The position numbers and the translations under genes are program-made. 64,000 nucleotides of DNA from Nyssa sinensis (taxonomy: Eukaryota; Streptophyta; Magnoliopsida; Cornales; Nyssaceae): contig CM018032.1 of the NCBI GenBank assembly GCA_008638375.1, positions 40,115,355-40,179,354 of the forward strand. The letters are read 5' to 3'. The notes under the pieces were generated by a model. That model did no database searches and had not been told where the DNA came from. It was given only the letters and a program-made list of their open reading frames with translations. Positions 1 to 12,940 of this stretch are shown piece by piece (position 1 is the stretch's first letter; every line of letters starts with the position of its first letter).

Positions 1-334
1 TCATTCCGTAACTCCTTTTTCGATGCGGTTTATTCCGAGAGTTTCATATTTCAGTTATCTACAGTGTCAGAGGTTCCGTGTCATTTATTAGTCATTCGGG
101 ATTTTCGTGCTTAACTAATTCAGGTTCCGTTAGCGTTAAACCGGCGTTATTTCACCTAATTAAATGATAATTAGGTTCGGGTATTGTACCCTATTCTCGA
201 ACATGTTTTAATTGTTTTATCGGTCTATCTTGACCGTCGGGAGATTAGGGTTAATTCCCTTGATTATTCTCTAAGCCGGTACTAATTAATAATTAAATTA
301 TTAATTATTAATTAAGTAAGATCGGGGTGTTACA
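1..334 (-). mobile_element. LTR fragment (Ty3/gypsy, long-LTR type)
   Basis: The segment ends at 334 with GGGGTGTTACA, which on the minus strand is TGTAACACCCC, the same LTR start seen at 3916 and 20131 on the minus strand and at 25143 on the plus strand. The rest is AT-rich with no ORF. The other end lies outside the window, so I cannot tell a solo LTR from a full element. If it is a nested insertion, its target duplication would be TCTAT (335-339). Confidence 0.5.
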
Positions 335-514
335 TCTATCATGCTCTAAGTGATGGCGCTTTCACCTTTTTCCATTTTTTGGGATTTTTCAGAAGTTTCC
401 CCGCCTATATTCTTAGGCTCTATGAAAGCCTCTACTATTTTGACCTCTGAACTCGGGGCTGGACTATCAACAGACTTGTTTTTTATGGTTTTTTTAAGGG
501 CTACTAGCTACTAA

Positions 515-3500
515 TGTCATGACCTAGAACCCACCCTATGCAGATCTCAAATCGCGACACCGGCCCGACCCTTTTATCGAACCGGCATCTGAACTTGCTA
601 AACAATCAATGCTACTAACATGCAACAACTATCATATCATATCATAAACAACAGAAGAATTTAAATAAAAGTTGCATGTCTATATATCTGGTTCTCAAAA
701 TATAGACTTTAAAAAGTCTAATACATTACATCCCCAAAATGTGGATGATATGGGAGGCTACAAGATTGTACTGAATATTATACATTACAATTATACCTAA
801 AAATGTCCACTAGCTAGGTAGGCTGCTACTGTCCTCCTACAGCTTCTTTTCCTGAAATAGTCAGATTAAATTTGTACTGAGCTAACTTAGCTCAGTAAGT
901 AATTCTCCTTTGCTTTGTCATGTGTACGAGTTAGTATAGAAAAGCATAATCCAAATGAATAAGGATAAGGAACATGATAGCCAGTCAAAATCATAAAGTC
1001 ATAACTCATCAATGAATATCAAATGGTAAGAAGCTCAAGAGATAATCAATGAAAATCTGGTATGATAACAATAATCATACTGATATAGTCATGAGCTGTC
1101 TCAGGCATAATCGTAAGTACTCAATAAAGCTTTGCAATCATATGATCATTCACAGGAAAAATATGATCAACCTATGAATTCCATGAAAAGATAATGATAT
1201 CAACAAAAGTGGATGTTGCTTAACTTGTGGCCCAGCATACCCCCTAAGCGCTTGTAGCACAGAGCTCTTTATTGTTCCAAATTCCCTGATTTGTCAGCCT
1301 TGAACTGAACCAGTCGGTTTAGTACTCGATCTCGTAGATCCCACTTTAAATGCCACTTTAAGTTTCATTTTTCTGACCCGTAGGTCTAGTATAGCATCAG
1401 ATAGATTTTGTGACTCAACACAAATCCGACATTTATAATATACCGAGATCATGCTAAATCTCATGAAGAGTAAAATGCAATATCACTTTTCTTAGTAGCG
1501 AAAATGAAACTGTTGCCTTTCTATGCCAATATGAACTAGGCTGCTGAGATCATAACATTTTGCCCTTTGAGGCCTATGTACAAAGTGTACAGAAATCATG
1601 ATCAAGATGTATAACAGTCAATAAACACTTTCCACAAGATAGAACAAGTATCACATTGTGGATCCAATAAACATCAGGTACGTATTAGAGTACAATTTGG
1701 CAGTATATGAAAAATTGGTGACATGGCTAGAAGTATCACATGCAAAGATCAGATATTACTTACCTCTTCGACTGTTTCCTTTCTTTCTTAAATCAAGTCC
1801 CCTTTCTCTTCTCTTTTGAAGTCCCTATTTAATCATGAAATACATCTCAGTCTATTGTTCACATAGTCTATGCTATTCATCAAATTTTATGTCCCATTGT
1901 TATAAGTATCTTATTTGCTAAAATAAACTCTACTATTGAGTCTGGAACATTAAAGAAAATCAGTTTAGGCTTTCACGGACTTCAAATTGGACATTTGTAC
2001 TAAAAAGGGCATAATGGTCATTTTTGCACTTTTACGTGTCTTTACTTTTTGGGACCTATTTTCACAAATCAAGCTTTACCGTTAGTCTGAAATTCTTGAA
2101 ATAATAAAAATTTACTATTCATTCACTTTGATCGGAGTCCGTTTGACTCACATTTGACTTAGGAGCATTTTAGTAATTTTTCCTAATTAATTTAATTAAA
2201 TAAATATTTAATTAATTATCCTTGGGTCCTTTCATAAGTAATCCTAAGTTTAGGGTCTAATTGTAATTCACAAAACTTTTGGGTCAATCTATAATTTCAG
2301 GAATTACTATTCCTATTTGGAATAGCCAAATAGTGGATAATCATTAAACTAGAATAGGCTATCCCTTTTCCTAATTAAGCCCAATTTCAATTTCTTATCC
2401 TCATGACCAAACACTCCAAATCTAATTTAAAAACATAATCAAAACGGTGCAGTATTGAGGGTTCAGACTTGCGGATGGGTCGGGTCTGACCCGAAACCCG
2501 AACCAAACCCTAACCCTAAACCCAACAGTGTTCTTCTTCTTTGGTGAACATTCCGGCACCAGCCACTTTTTTTTATCACCTTTCAACTCAAACTCAATGT
2601 GATTTTCTTCCTCTTCCCATGAGGATCACAACCTTACCCTCGATTTTCCAAATTACCTCACCCAACTTCACGAATCATCGGAAACCAGTGGGTCTCCAGC
2701 AAGACCTGAATCTCCAGTGAAAGTAAGTTTCTCCTATTTTGTGCTATCTCACGTACTGATTTTGCCCATCTCTTCCTTAAATCCCTGTCTGCACCCAGGG
2801 GGATCATTTCCCTATGGTTAAAAACCTCAAAACTCCCAAAATCCCTCACCCTCTAAAACCTGTAAATCCATATTTCATATTGTTTTCTTCATCATTTTGA
2901 TTCATTCTTTTTGCATTAAATTCCTTTTTGAATATGCTATCAGGCCCTATTGTTTTTAGCATTCTTTTTATACAAAAAATCAAAAACAAAAAATGATAAA
3001 CTCTAAAATTACTCACCTGTTTCTGTTGCTGTATCTCTCATTCTTACTTCTGATTTCCACTTCTAAACTTTTTGAATCTTCAAACTCCAATATCCAATTC
3101 TCAGCTTCTCTTTTCTCTTCTAATTTTCTTCACACCCCTCACTTATATGTATACACAAAATCCCACCGCCACCTTTTCTCTCTTTTCTTCCCTTCTAGCC
3201 ATTTTTCTTGACTTTTCTTTCTTTTTGTTCAGCTTCTTTTTCTTTCTTGTTTGCCAACATTTATTGTGTAAGATATTTTACAATATATATTAATATAACA
3301 TACATATATGCACATACTACACACTCATTTCACACAATGGGCTACCTACAACCCACTTGCCTTATCTCCCCTTTTCCCTTTTCATTTCCTGCTTATATAT
3401 AAATATATATATATATATATACAAACATTACATAATATACATATACAATATATATACATACACTAATACACACACACCTACATATATATATTGATATATA

Positions 3501-3916
3501 TATATATATCCTTCTATATATATATATATATCTTATTATATACATACATATATACATACGTATCCCATATATATATATATATACATATACATATACACAT
3601 GTATTTAGTCACTCTCACGCATGTACGTGTCTGTGTACACGTTTTTTCGTGTAACCCATTTTCTCGTACAGTTAGTCCCAGGGTACTTGGGATTGCCTAT
3701 AAATCACTATTTAATATTCAAATACCATATTTTACTCAATTCGTGAACCGTACTATTTATCTTGAATTACGCGCCTATTATTGTACATAGCTTACTATGA
3801 TAGCTTGGGTCTATTTTGGTATTACATTTATTGGCTCAGTCTGTCTCAATATTATTATTTGACTCATTTTGGGCATTTTTGAAATTAATCCATTTTATTT
3901 AGGTCAGGGTGTTACA
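515..3916 (-). mobile_element. Solo LTR 1 (long Ty3/gypsy LTR, minus sense) with 5-bp TSD ACTAA
   Basis: The plus-strand ends are TGTCATGACC...GGGTGTTACA, and ACTAA occurs at both 510-514 and 3917-3921, a perfect 5-bp target duplication. There is no PBS, PPT or coding sequence inside, so this is a solo LTR of about 3.4 kb. The TGTCATGACCTAGAACCCACC end matches the LTR ends of the Tekay element at 56929 and 63861, which gives its orientation (sense on minus). A TA-rich microsatellite (about 3395-3600) lies near the sense 5' end. A block near 1990-2210 is the reverse complement of sequence in the solo LTR at 34538-37731 (around 36190-36420). Confidence 0.9.
3395..3600. repeat. TA/TATACA composite microsatellite inside solo LTR 1
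   Basis: Runs of (TA)n interspersed with TATACA and CACACA. Small apparent reading frames rich in Tyr and Ile across it are microsatellite translations. Confidence 0.9.
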
Positions 3917-4002
3917 ACTAAATTTACTTATACTTGGTCATCTACTCCTTGAAGGTTTATGATTTTATGACCAGTGCTTGACTGGGCATCAAAGACAGAC
4001 AT

Positions 4003-4462
4003 AGTCTAAACAGAAAATGGAGAAGAGTAGAAGAGAATGGGGGAAAAGATGAAGAGAATTCAGGAAATGTTCTTGGAACCGAACTTGACCGCAGCTTTGA
4101 TCGGAGTTGATCTTCCTAGCACACTGGAGTTTGCCTCACTCGAAGATCTTTCTCTTGCAGATTGAAGTATTCAAAATGCCAAAATCTCTTTTGCAATTTG
4201 AAAGCTCTTAGAATGCTAAAGTGTTGAAAAAGGGAACAGTGATATGCTGGCCCCCCTTTTTATATTAATCTCATGGGCATCCACGTGGGGGGCCATCACC
4301 TCTGAGTCACCATGGTAGTTGAGACAATGATGGCCTCGTAATCCCAACCGGCGGCTGCCACTATAAATGTTATGTCAACGGTTGTCTCATCAGAATGTGG
4401 AACGACGCATTTATGACTGGCACGTATGTAATGTCTCAAAAACCCTAACCTCAACTTTGAAT
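4003..4462. mobile_element. 3' region of an old Tat-lineage element
   Basis: Non-coding stretch between solo LTRs 1 and 2. Its order (GA-rich tract, then GTAATGTCTCAAAAACCCTAACC close to the PPT) resembles 43900-44320 of the better preserved Tat element. No gene is seen here on either strand. Confidence 0.5.
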
Positions 4463-4467
4463 AAGTG

Positions 4468-7290
4468 TGTAGAGACCTGAAAATTGAGGATAAATTTTTC
4501 ATTTTTGCCGGTAGGGCACTATTCATGCACCATTTGTTAGTAGGGCACTTCATATGCATCATTTAGCTATAAGTCATGTTTAGAAGCATATTTTCAGTAT
4601 GTCATAGAAGAGAAATATGCTTATAATGTTAAAATACACCTCTTGAAAAAATTTGAGCCTATTTGGAGATAGTTTCAAAAATGAGACCAAAAGGGCATCC
4701 CGGGTGGAACCGACCAAACCCGGCCGCAGGCGAAAATAATTTTTTTTGAAAGGCTTCATTTAAAATAATTTTAAGAACTTTGGTTAAAACAAAATTTTGA
4801 ATTGAGGCGTTTCAGGATGGGTTCTAGTGTAACGGGACCCCGGATTCATTAAGGGTAAAAAGGTCATTTTGCCCCTTTAGTATAAATACAGCCCTTAGAG
4901 TTAAAATTTTATTATTTTGGTCTGAGATACAGAGCAGAACTTGTGCATGGGAGAAAAGTGAAGAAAAGCCCTAGGTTCTCCAAGCTTCAAGCCACCAAAA
5001 CACACTCCTAGGCCAAGATTCTTGCAAGACTTCCTTCTAGGAAGTTGTTCCTCTCATCAAGGGCTATATTCTCACCAATCGGTTTAGCTGTGAAGTAAAC
5101 ACAACTCCCAAGGGTTGAGAAAAACCCTTTTAGGTATGATATCTTGCTAAGTTAGGAATAGATTTAAGTTTCTTTGCCTTTCTATATGTGGTTGAGTGAT
5201 TTAGGTGTTTACTTGATGTTAGAAAACCACTTAGGTGATAGTTGCTTTGAAAACTTAGAGTTGGTAGTTTAGGTACTTTTGTGTTCTTTGAGTTTCTTGA
5301 CAATTTGTTACCATAATGAAGGTGTATCTTGCATATGTGTTGGATTATTATATTTTAGCTTATGTTCATGTAGAGAAACTCTTGTGGTTTGAGAGTTATG
5401 ATTTAATCCATGTGTTGGTACTTTATGTATTTTGTGATCCTTGAGAAATTGTTAAGGTTATAAATATGAAATGTGTTTATATGTGAAATTGATTGAATTG
5501 CATGTTAGGCTCATGTAGATAAAGCTTTATGATTCAAAGGTTATGTTGTTTTAAGTTTAATGAATTATCAAAGGCATGTTCCATGCGTTGATGAAAGGTT
5601 TCATTGAATTGCATAAGAACAAAGTCAAGGCATGTTGGCATAGTGTAAATCCTTGGAAGCATAGCGTGAATTGCGCACTTTGGTACTATGCATTATGAGG
5701 GTGTAGATTCTGTGGTGAAAAATCTAAAATTGGCCATTGGTACTCATGCCAACGGGGACGGATCGTGAAGTGAGACATACGATTGGTACTCATTCCAACT
5801 AGGAAGGGCCGTGAAGCGAGACATAGGTGTGATATAGAGTTTGCATATGTATGTCATGCATGTCACCTTTGCATTGCATTGATGAATAGAGGGGGGTATG
5901 TATAGCTTAAAAATGTACACTCGCACATGCTTCCCTTAAATTTGTTACTAGCATTAGCATCATGTCATACTAGCAGTTGAGCTGACCCCTCGTGGAATAT
6001 CATATTACAGATGAGGCTTCGGGTACATGAGACTTGACCAAGTCTTGACGAGTGGAAGGGAAAATGGACTTTGAAGCATATTTAGCCCTTGGAGCATATT
6101 TTTGTATGTATGGGCATAAGCCCAAATAACTTGTATTTAAATTTAGAAAATAGTGAACTATAGGCCTTGGGCCATTTTAAAGTATAAGGGTTTAAACCCA
6201 AATGATATGTAGGATATCTTTATTTAATGAACATCATATGTATATATTAAGACAAATAGATGTGTATGTTGAAAACAAGGGATGTATGTTTAATTTACAT
6301 GAATTGTGGTCACCGAGTGAGGGTGGGTTGTGACATACTTATACATAAAAAGTATTATGAATATAGGGTAGGAAAAAGGCTTGGAAAACAAAGGAGGTTA
6401 TGTTGAAATTCTATGAAAAATTAAAAGACTTTTAAGTGTGTAAAACACCTTTTAAATAGGTGGGAAGGATATCAAAAATGGGGGTTTAGAAACCTTGGGG
6501 AAATAGGCTAAAAATGGAAGGAAAGTGACTTGAAAAACTTGGCAAAAAAAATTTGGAGCCGCTAGACAGAGAAATTCAGCCGCAGCCATGAACAATAATT
6601 CTGTAGAAAAACAAAAATCTTGCTCTCTGTTGCTACAGTGAAACGAGACAGGACAGCCCCTAGCCGCAGCCCAGTGCGCCCCCCTACGCGCCCCTGCTGC
6701 TAGCCATGTCATGCACGTGTTGTCCTGATTGCTACCCTATGCGCCCCCAGCCCCTGACACCTGTCTCTTTGGCCATCTTTTAGACCATGTTTAGGTACCC
6801 TTTTTGGGCCATGTTTGGCCACCTTTTTAGGCTATGTTTGGCCAACCTTTGGGCCATGTCTGGCCACTCTTTTAGGCCATTTTCGGTCACCTTTTTGGGT
6901 CATGTTTGGCCACCTTTTTGGGCTATTTTTTGGTTACTTCCTTGGACAATTTTTGGTGGACTTCTTGAACCATTCTTGGCCTATGTCTTAGGGCCTTTGG
7001 GGCCCATTTGGGCCATTGCTCCAAGACTTATTTAGGGACATTTTGGGGTGATCTTGGAGGTCATACTTGAACAAGCCTTAGATTATTTTTGACCATTGGT
7101 TAGGAAAGATATTTGACTACCATTTGGAACTTATCTTGGGTGAGTCTAATTAACAATTTTTTATTTTTCATTTTGGAAAAATATGGGGAAATGAATGAAT
7201 GATCAATTGAATCTATTAAATTATCTTTTATTTTATTTTCTTAATTCATTTCACTCACTCCCTGGGTTTGTGGAAATTCAGGGCATGACA
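4468..7290 (+). mobile_element. Solo LTR 2 (TGTAGAGACC...GGGCATGACA) with 5-bp TSD AAGTG
   Basis: It starts TGTAGAGACCTGAAAA at 4468 and ends GGGCATGACA at 7290. The flanks are AAGTG at 4463-4467 and at 7291-7295, a perfect duplication. There is no internal retrotransposon sequence. Landmarks shared with the other LTRs of this group are GGTATGATATCTTGCTAAGTTAGG (about 5133), GCATTATGAGGGTGTAGA (about 5690) and a 23-bp minisatellite near the 3' end (6784-6930). It sits immediately upstream of the PPT of the older Tat element. Confidence 0.93.
6784..6930. repeat. 23-bp minisatellite in solo LTR 2
   Basis: About seven units of the type GGGCCATGTTTGGCCACCTTTTT. Successive ATGT/ATTT anchors fall at 6787, 6811, 6834, 6856, 6879, 6902 and 6925, spacing 22-24 bp. 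The reading frames over it are repeats of the unit, not a protein gene. Confidence 0.85.
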
Positions 7291-7583
7291 AAGTGCCATA
7301 GAACTGAGGCTTAGGAGGGAGTAACTGATACACTATAATTTGACAACCATGTTCTGGGTATGACACATGTTTATAATGAGCTCTTTAGGGTATAGGTAAT
7401 CAGAGGGTTATTCCATCCAAGTCTGCCAAGCATAGAGGGTCTAGAGGTAATGGGTTCAGAACTTATCACTGCTTTCCATAGACTACCGACCTCAAAATAA
7501 AGAAACATAGTCCAACATGACAACTACTATCTTCAAATCCCTACTTTTATGATTCCTAATCTTTCTCAACTTAGGATATCTAC

Positions 7584-10266
7584 TGTAAAGATCTGAAAAA
7601 TAAAGATAAATTCGTTGTTTTTGCCGGTAGGGCACTATTCATGCACTATTTACCTGTATGGCACTATACATGCATCATTTACACATAAGTCATGTTTAGA
7701 ATCATAATTTGAGTATTCCATAGAAGGGAAATATGCTTATAATATTAAAATACAACTCCTATGATAATTTGAGCCTAATCGGAGATAGTTTTAAAAATGG
7801 ACCGAAAAGGGCATCTCGGATGGCCCGAGTGGACCCGACCGCAACCACCAACAAGAGAAAATAAATTTTTTAAGAAAATATCATTTAAAATAATTTTAAG
7901 AACTTTGGTTAAAGCAGAATATCGAATTGAGGCGTTTCGGGACAGGTTGTAGTGTAACAGGGCCTGCGACTCATTAAGGGCAAGATGGTCTTTTTACCCT
8001 TTAGCCCCTTTAGTATAAATACAGCTCTTGAGAGTTAGAATTATCAAAAAATGCTGGAGAATATACAACAGGTCCTGCTTGGAGAGAAAAGGTGAGAAAA
8101 ATCTAGGTTTTCCAACTTTTCACCTTCCAAAACTCATCTCTAGCCTTAAAATTTCACAAGGCTTCCTTCTAGGAAGTTGTTCCCACCTCAAGGGCTACAT
8201 TATTATCAATTGGTTTGGCTACACAGTGAGCACAACTCCCAAGGGTTGAGAAAAATCCTTTTAGGTATGATATTTTGCTAAGTAAAGAATAGGGTTAAGT
8301 TTAGGAGTGTTTTTATATGTTGATTGTATGACTTACATACTTACTTGTTGTTAGAAAATCACCTAGCATATAGTTACTTTGAAAACCTAGGGTTGGTACC
8401 TTGTGTACTTATATATTCTTTGAAAATTTGGTGAAGTGATGAACATGTAACTTGAATATATGTATAATTTATTACATTCTAGCTTATGTTCGTGTAGACA
8501 AAATCTTGTAGTTTGAAAGTTATGGTTTGCTTAATGTATTGGTGCTTTGTGTACTTGTGTAATGTTTGAGAATTTGGTAAGGTTGTGAATATGTAATATG
8601 ATTATATGTATAATTGATTGGATTAGATGCTAAGTTCATGTAGATAAAATTTTGTGGTTTAAAAGTTATAGTTTGTTTTATGTATGATGCATTATTTAAG
8701 GCACACTCCATATGTTTGATAAAAATGTCCCACTAAAATTGTATAAAAAAATCAAGGCATCTTGGCATACTAGAATCTTTGGAAACATGGCGTGTGTTGA
8801 GCACTTTGGTGCTATGCATTATGAGGGTGAAGATCATGTGGTGAAAAACTCAAAATTTGGCCAAGGACTGGTACTCGCTAATCCAATGAGAGCAGACCGT
8901 GAAATGAGACATGGGTTGGGCATAGAGTTGTATAGGTGTGTCATGCAAATTGCCATTGCATTGCATTGATGAATTGAATGACATATAGCTTATAAATGTT
9001 CACTTTGCACATGCCACGCCTTACCTTTATTCTTTATATTAGCATTATGTCGTACAAGTCGTCGTGCTTACCCTATACGGGATTACATATTACAGATGAG
9101 GCTCCCGGCACTTGAGACTTGATGAAGTCATTAGAGCAAGGAGGGGGAAATGGATTTTGAAGTTTATTTGGCCCAAGAGCTACATTTTGTATGTATGGGC
9201 ATAAGCCCAAATAACTTGTGTTTAAGTTGGATAACGGTGGACTATAGGCCTTGGGCTATTTTGTAATGTAAGGGCTTAAACCCAAATGACAAATAGGGTA
9301 TTTTTGTTTAATGTGCATCACATGTATATGTTGGGAACAATGTAAGAAAAAAGACCATGATAAGGATTATATGTAAGTATGAATGTTAGTATATGAAGAA
9401 TTAAGAAAGTAGGCATTGAGCCTTGAACTTACTTGATAATGTAGGTGTATGTTAAATTTTCATAAACTTGTGGCCATCGAGTGAGGATAGATTGTGCATG
9501 TACTTATATATATGTATAAATTATTGTAAAATATTAGGTGAAAAATGATTAGAAAATAAAGGAAACCCTGTCAACATTTTGTGAATTAAAAAGAGTTGTT
9601 AGGTGTGTAAAAGTGGGGGTTAAAAATCTTGAGGAAGTAGGTTAAAAATTGAAAAAATCAACTTGCAGCACTTTGGAAAAAAATTCAGAAAAGGGGGAAA
9701 ACAACTTGCAGCAAATACATTGTTGCTACAGTAGCATAGCAGCAACAGCCCAGCCCAGCCCACGCACGAGCGCCACGCGCCCCGTGCGCACCCACGCCTG
9801 TCGCCTGCCCGCACGCTTGCTCCCCATGCGCGCGCCTAGCCCCTTGCACCTTGCCACCAGCCTTTGGCCATGTTGACCAACCACCTTGGGCCATGTTTGG
9901 CTAATCCTTAGGCCATGTTTGGCCACTCTTTTGGGCCATGTTTGGCCACCTTTTGGGACTATGTTTAGTCACTACTTAGGAAAATATTTGACCTTTACTT
10001 AGGCCATATTGGGCCACCAACCTTGACTATACTTTGTCATTATTTTAGGCTATGCTAAGCAACCACTTGGACCATGCTTGGTCACTACATTGAGGTTGGG
10101 TTATGAAAGCACCTAGGTTATGTTTAGCTTACACTTTAAGCCATTATAAGATATGATCTTGGAGATTAAAAAGTAAAAGCCAATTAAAAATAAATATATT
10201 AATTTAATCCTTTTATTTTATTATTCTTATTCATACATTGGGTTTATGAAAATTCGGGGCGTGACA
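7584..10266 (+). mobile_element. Solo LTR 3 (TGTAAAGATC...GGGCGTGACA) with 5-bp TSD TCTAC
   Basis: It starts TGTAAAGATCTGAAAA at 7584 and ends GGGGCGTGACA at 10266. TCTAC is present at 7579-7583 and 10267-10271. It is collinear with solo LTR 2 over most of its length, including the CCGGTAGGGCACTATTCATGCA segment near the start and the 23-bp minisatellite near the end, so the two are subfamily sisters. Its 3' end lies 692 bp upstream of the EB1C start codon, in the same orientation as EB1C. Confidence 0.93.
9866..9985. repeat. 23-bp minisatellite in solo LTR 3
   Basis: Units of GGCCATGTTTGGCCACTCTTTTG with ATGT anchors at 9870, 9893, 9915, 9938 and 9961 (spacing 22-23 bp), decaying into degenerate units to about 10140. 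It occupies the same relative position as the array in solo LTR 2. Confidence 0.8.
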
Positions 10267-10464
10267 TCTACAACCTATAAATAAGGCCCTAAGGTACGTT
10301 TTCAATTTATGTTCAATTCGTCTTTTGAATTACTATTTCAATTTCTTTACTAACTTCATCATTTAAGTGGCTACCACCAGAATCTTTCTGGCGATCCTTT
10401 GATTCCAAATTCTTAATAAATAATTTGGGATAGAAAGTCTTTCGATCAAAAAAGAACAATATCA

Positions 10465-10958
10465 TTTGAGATTTGAAAATGCAATTATGCTTCTCTACAA
10501 ATTCAGCCCTTTGATTGACTGGTATGTCAACCTGCCAATCATATGATTGAGAAAAGAAAGTGATTTGAAAAAATTTAAAGATGATAAGGGTTGGTTAATG
10601 TCTAATAAAGGCATGCCCACATGGTAGGTTGAAATCAGATTTTGGGCTGCTAACAGATTTGAGCCCGTTTCCACACTAGACGGCAGAGCTTCGGTTTAAT
10701 TGTAGCGCATTAGGGAAGCCCAGATCCAGCACTTTATACCTATCCGCAACGGAAAAGTGGAACTGTACGCCATCCATTTTGAATTACAAAAACGAAATCC
10801 CGCTCAGCTCTGATTTCAAAGTTCAAACACAATTTCTGTCTCTAACTAAAACAGACTCTCTCACTCGTCACTTTCTCTCTCTAGAAAGCAGAGAGAGAGA
10901 GACCTTGTACTTGTAGTCTTGTACATCTCTAGAGAGTCATCAGAGAGAGAACTCAGAA
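10465..10958 (+). promoter_or_regulatory. EB1C proximal promoter and 5' leader region (candidate)
   Basis: About 490 bp between the decayed Tat LTR and the EB1C start codon, with no ORF of note. A possible TATA-like ACTTTATACC lies at 10731-10740. The last 120 bp are pyrimidine- then purine-rich (CTCTCTCTCTAG, then AGAGAGAGAGAGACC at about 10890), as is common in plant 5' leaders. No transcription start can be fixed from sequence alone. Confidence 0.4.
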
Positions 10959-12560
10959 ATGGCGACCAACATCGGGATGATGGATTCTGCTTACTTCGTT
11001 GGCAGATCAGAGATCCTGGCATGGATCAACTCAACTCTCCAACTCAGTTTCTCCAAAGTCGAAGAGGTTACCTTCAATTTAAAACCTTAATCTTTACTGT
11101 TCATCAATCATTTTCTTTTATAGACGAATTCATATGAGCGTTTCGATCTGTTGATTACAGGCATGTTCGGGTGCGGTTCAGTGCCAGCTGATGGATGTCG
11201 TTCATCCTGGAATCGTGCCGATGCACAAGGTCAATTTCGAAGCGAAGAATGAATACGAGATGATACAAAACTACAAGGTTCTTCAAGAAGTCTTCAACAA
11301 ACTCAAGATCACCAAGGTTGATCTATTCCCCAATTTTTTCTCCTGCGCTATGCATTATTGCACTCCGGGTTTCACGAGGGCCCTTTTTTATAAACATGAT
11401 TGTGTAATATACCGATTGAGATAAGTGGAGCCGTTAGGACATTTTATTTTCTGGAAGAATTTTCTCAGAATGATTATTCACTCATAACAAATGGAATTTT
11501 GTCCTATGTTATATGTATGCATTTAATTTTTTCGTTATTGTGTGGTACAGCACATTGAGGTGAACAAGCTGGTGAAAGGAAGACCTTTGGATAATCTGGA
11601 GTTCATGCAATGGATGAAGCGCTACTGCGATTCAGTCAATGGAGGTGCTCTACACAGGTATGTTCTAATCCTGAATCTATGAACTCGATTCTGTTAATTT
11701 ATTGAGAATTCTATAATTTCTCGTTGTTCTGCTAAATTTGTGGATAAATAGGGAATTCTTACTATCTGTTGTGCTGTGTTTGGTTTTTTTTTTTTTAAAA
11801 AGGGCGTTCATCACACTGACCTCCCTTGATGTCTGTTGATACTAAACACGGTTCCCACTGTTGTTTTGGAAATTACACTAACATAGGGAATAGATTTTAA
11901 CAACACACCAAACAGCAGGTTCACAAATTGGTAAGCCTCGGTTTATTACACACAGCATAACAATGATCATTTTTTTGGGGGCGGGGGGTGTGGGTGGGTT
12001 GGGGGGGAAAACATTACTTTTTGGAGTTGTTTTGTTTTTTCCAGGGAACATGTTTAGCGTTAGACAACCAAAAGTGCTTATTCCAGAAGTATGATTTGGA
12101 TAAAGTGATAAAGAAGCTGTTGGAAATATAATTTTGAACTTTTCTATAATACACAAGTGTCTAGATGCATATAATTAGATACATGAATTTCTCTAGAAAT
12201 TTTAAAGGTTGTCTAAGAATTCTAAAGGTTGTGTTCAAATACCCTAAGAAGCACGGACACGGACACGGGACACGGACACGACACGACACGGACACGCCGA
12301 CATGCAATTTTCCAAAAAAGTAGGACACAGACACGTCGGGGACACGTTGAATAAAATATATTTTATTTTTATTTATATAATAATATAATCAATTTTTATT
12401 TTCATATCAATCAAATTATGCATAAAAAAACAAAATTTCATGCAACATTTACAATTTATATTTTGAACATTACACACAGCAAATCAGCAAATTAACAAAT
12501 CAGCAAACAATACACACAAATCACCAAATTTTCAGACATCAGTGAATCAAAAAATTTACA

Positions 12561-12599
<39 letters not shown>

Positions 12600-12909
12600 C
12601 AGAAAATCAGCAAAGTATGAAGGAATGGCACTCACATGAATTCAGGGAATCAATAAGCTTTGAGTTCCAGTTGGCCAAGAATGCGAAGAATTTCAGTCAG
12701 TGAATTGCCAGACTTGCAGTGAATCAACAAGCTTCAAAATAGATGGAAGAAAGAAGAAGATAAACTCACTGAATGACTGAAACATCGAGAAAAAATATAT
12801 AATAAAGCAAAAGAGAAAAAAATTGAAAAATGAAACAGAAAAAATTATACAGAAATTGACAACGATGGACTGCCAAGGGGGAAAAAATTATACAGAATTT
12901 GTCAAAAAT

Positions 12910-12940
<31 letters not shown>

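Larger units (their letters stand above)
335..4002 (-). pseudogene. Antisense ORF remnant of an old Tat-lineage element, split by a solo LTR
   Basis: On the minus strand an ATG at 4002-4000 opens a short frame (MSVFDAQSS...) that meets a stop near 3930. After the interrupting solo LTR (515-3916), a second minus-strand stretch of about 55 codons is open from about 505 to 340 (it includes KKTIKNKSVDSPAPSSEV). The arrangement, an antisense reading frame followed on the plus strand by a polypurine tract and a TGATAC LTR start at 7326, mirrors the better preserved Tat element at 31130-44896, where an antisense gene also precedes the 3' LTR. I infer this is the same kind of antisense ORF. I cannot align it residue by residue with the copy at 41937-43844, so the identity is tentative. 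Confidence 0.4.
7296..10464 (+). mobile_element. PPT and 3' LTR of the old Tat element, interrupted by solo LTR 3
   Basis: A purine-rich tract, TTAGGAGGGAGTAAC, ends at 7325 and is followed by TGATACACTATAATTTG, resembling the PPT-LTR junction TAGC/TGATACGCC of the Tat element at 44343. The LTR continues to 7583, is interrupted by solo LTR 3 (7584-10266), and resumes at 10272 with AACCTATAAATAAGG, a plausible TATA/transcription-start segment. GTGGCTACCACCAGAA (about 10371) then matches GTGGCTACCGCCGAAG in the other Tat LTR. The proposed LTR end, AACAATATCA at 10464, is uncertain. Confidence 0.6.

Noticed and set aside
2505..2526. Telomere-like CCCTAACCCTAAACCC
   Set aside because: Only two to three units inside an LTR, not an array; chance or a family motif.
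3491..3790. Open frame of 99 codons rich in Tyr/Ile/His
   Set aside because: It is a translation of a TA/CA microsatellite inside solo LTR 1.
6787..7035. 82-codon Trp/Phe/Gly-rich frame resembling a membrane protein
   Set aside because: It follows the 23-bp minisatellite of solo LTR 2.
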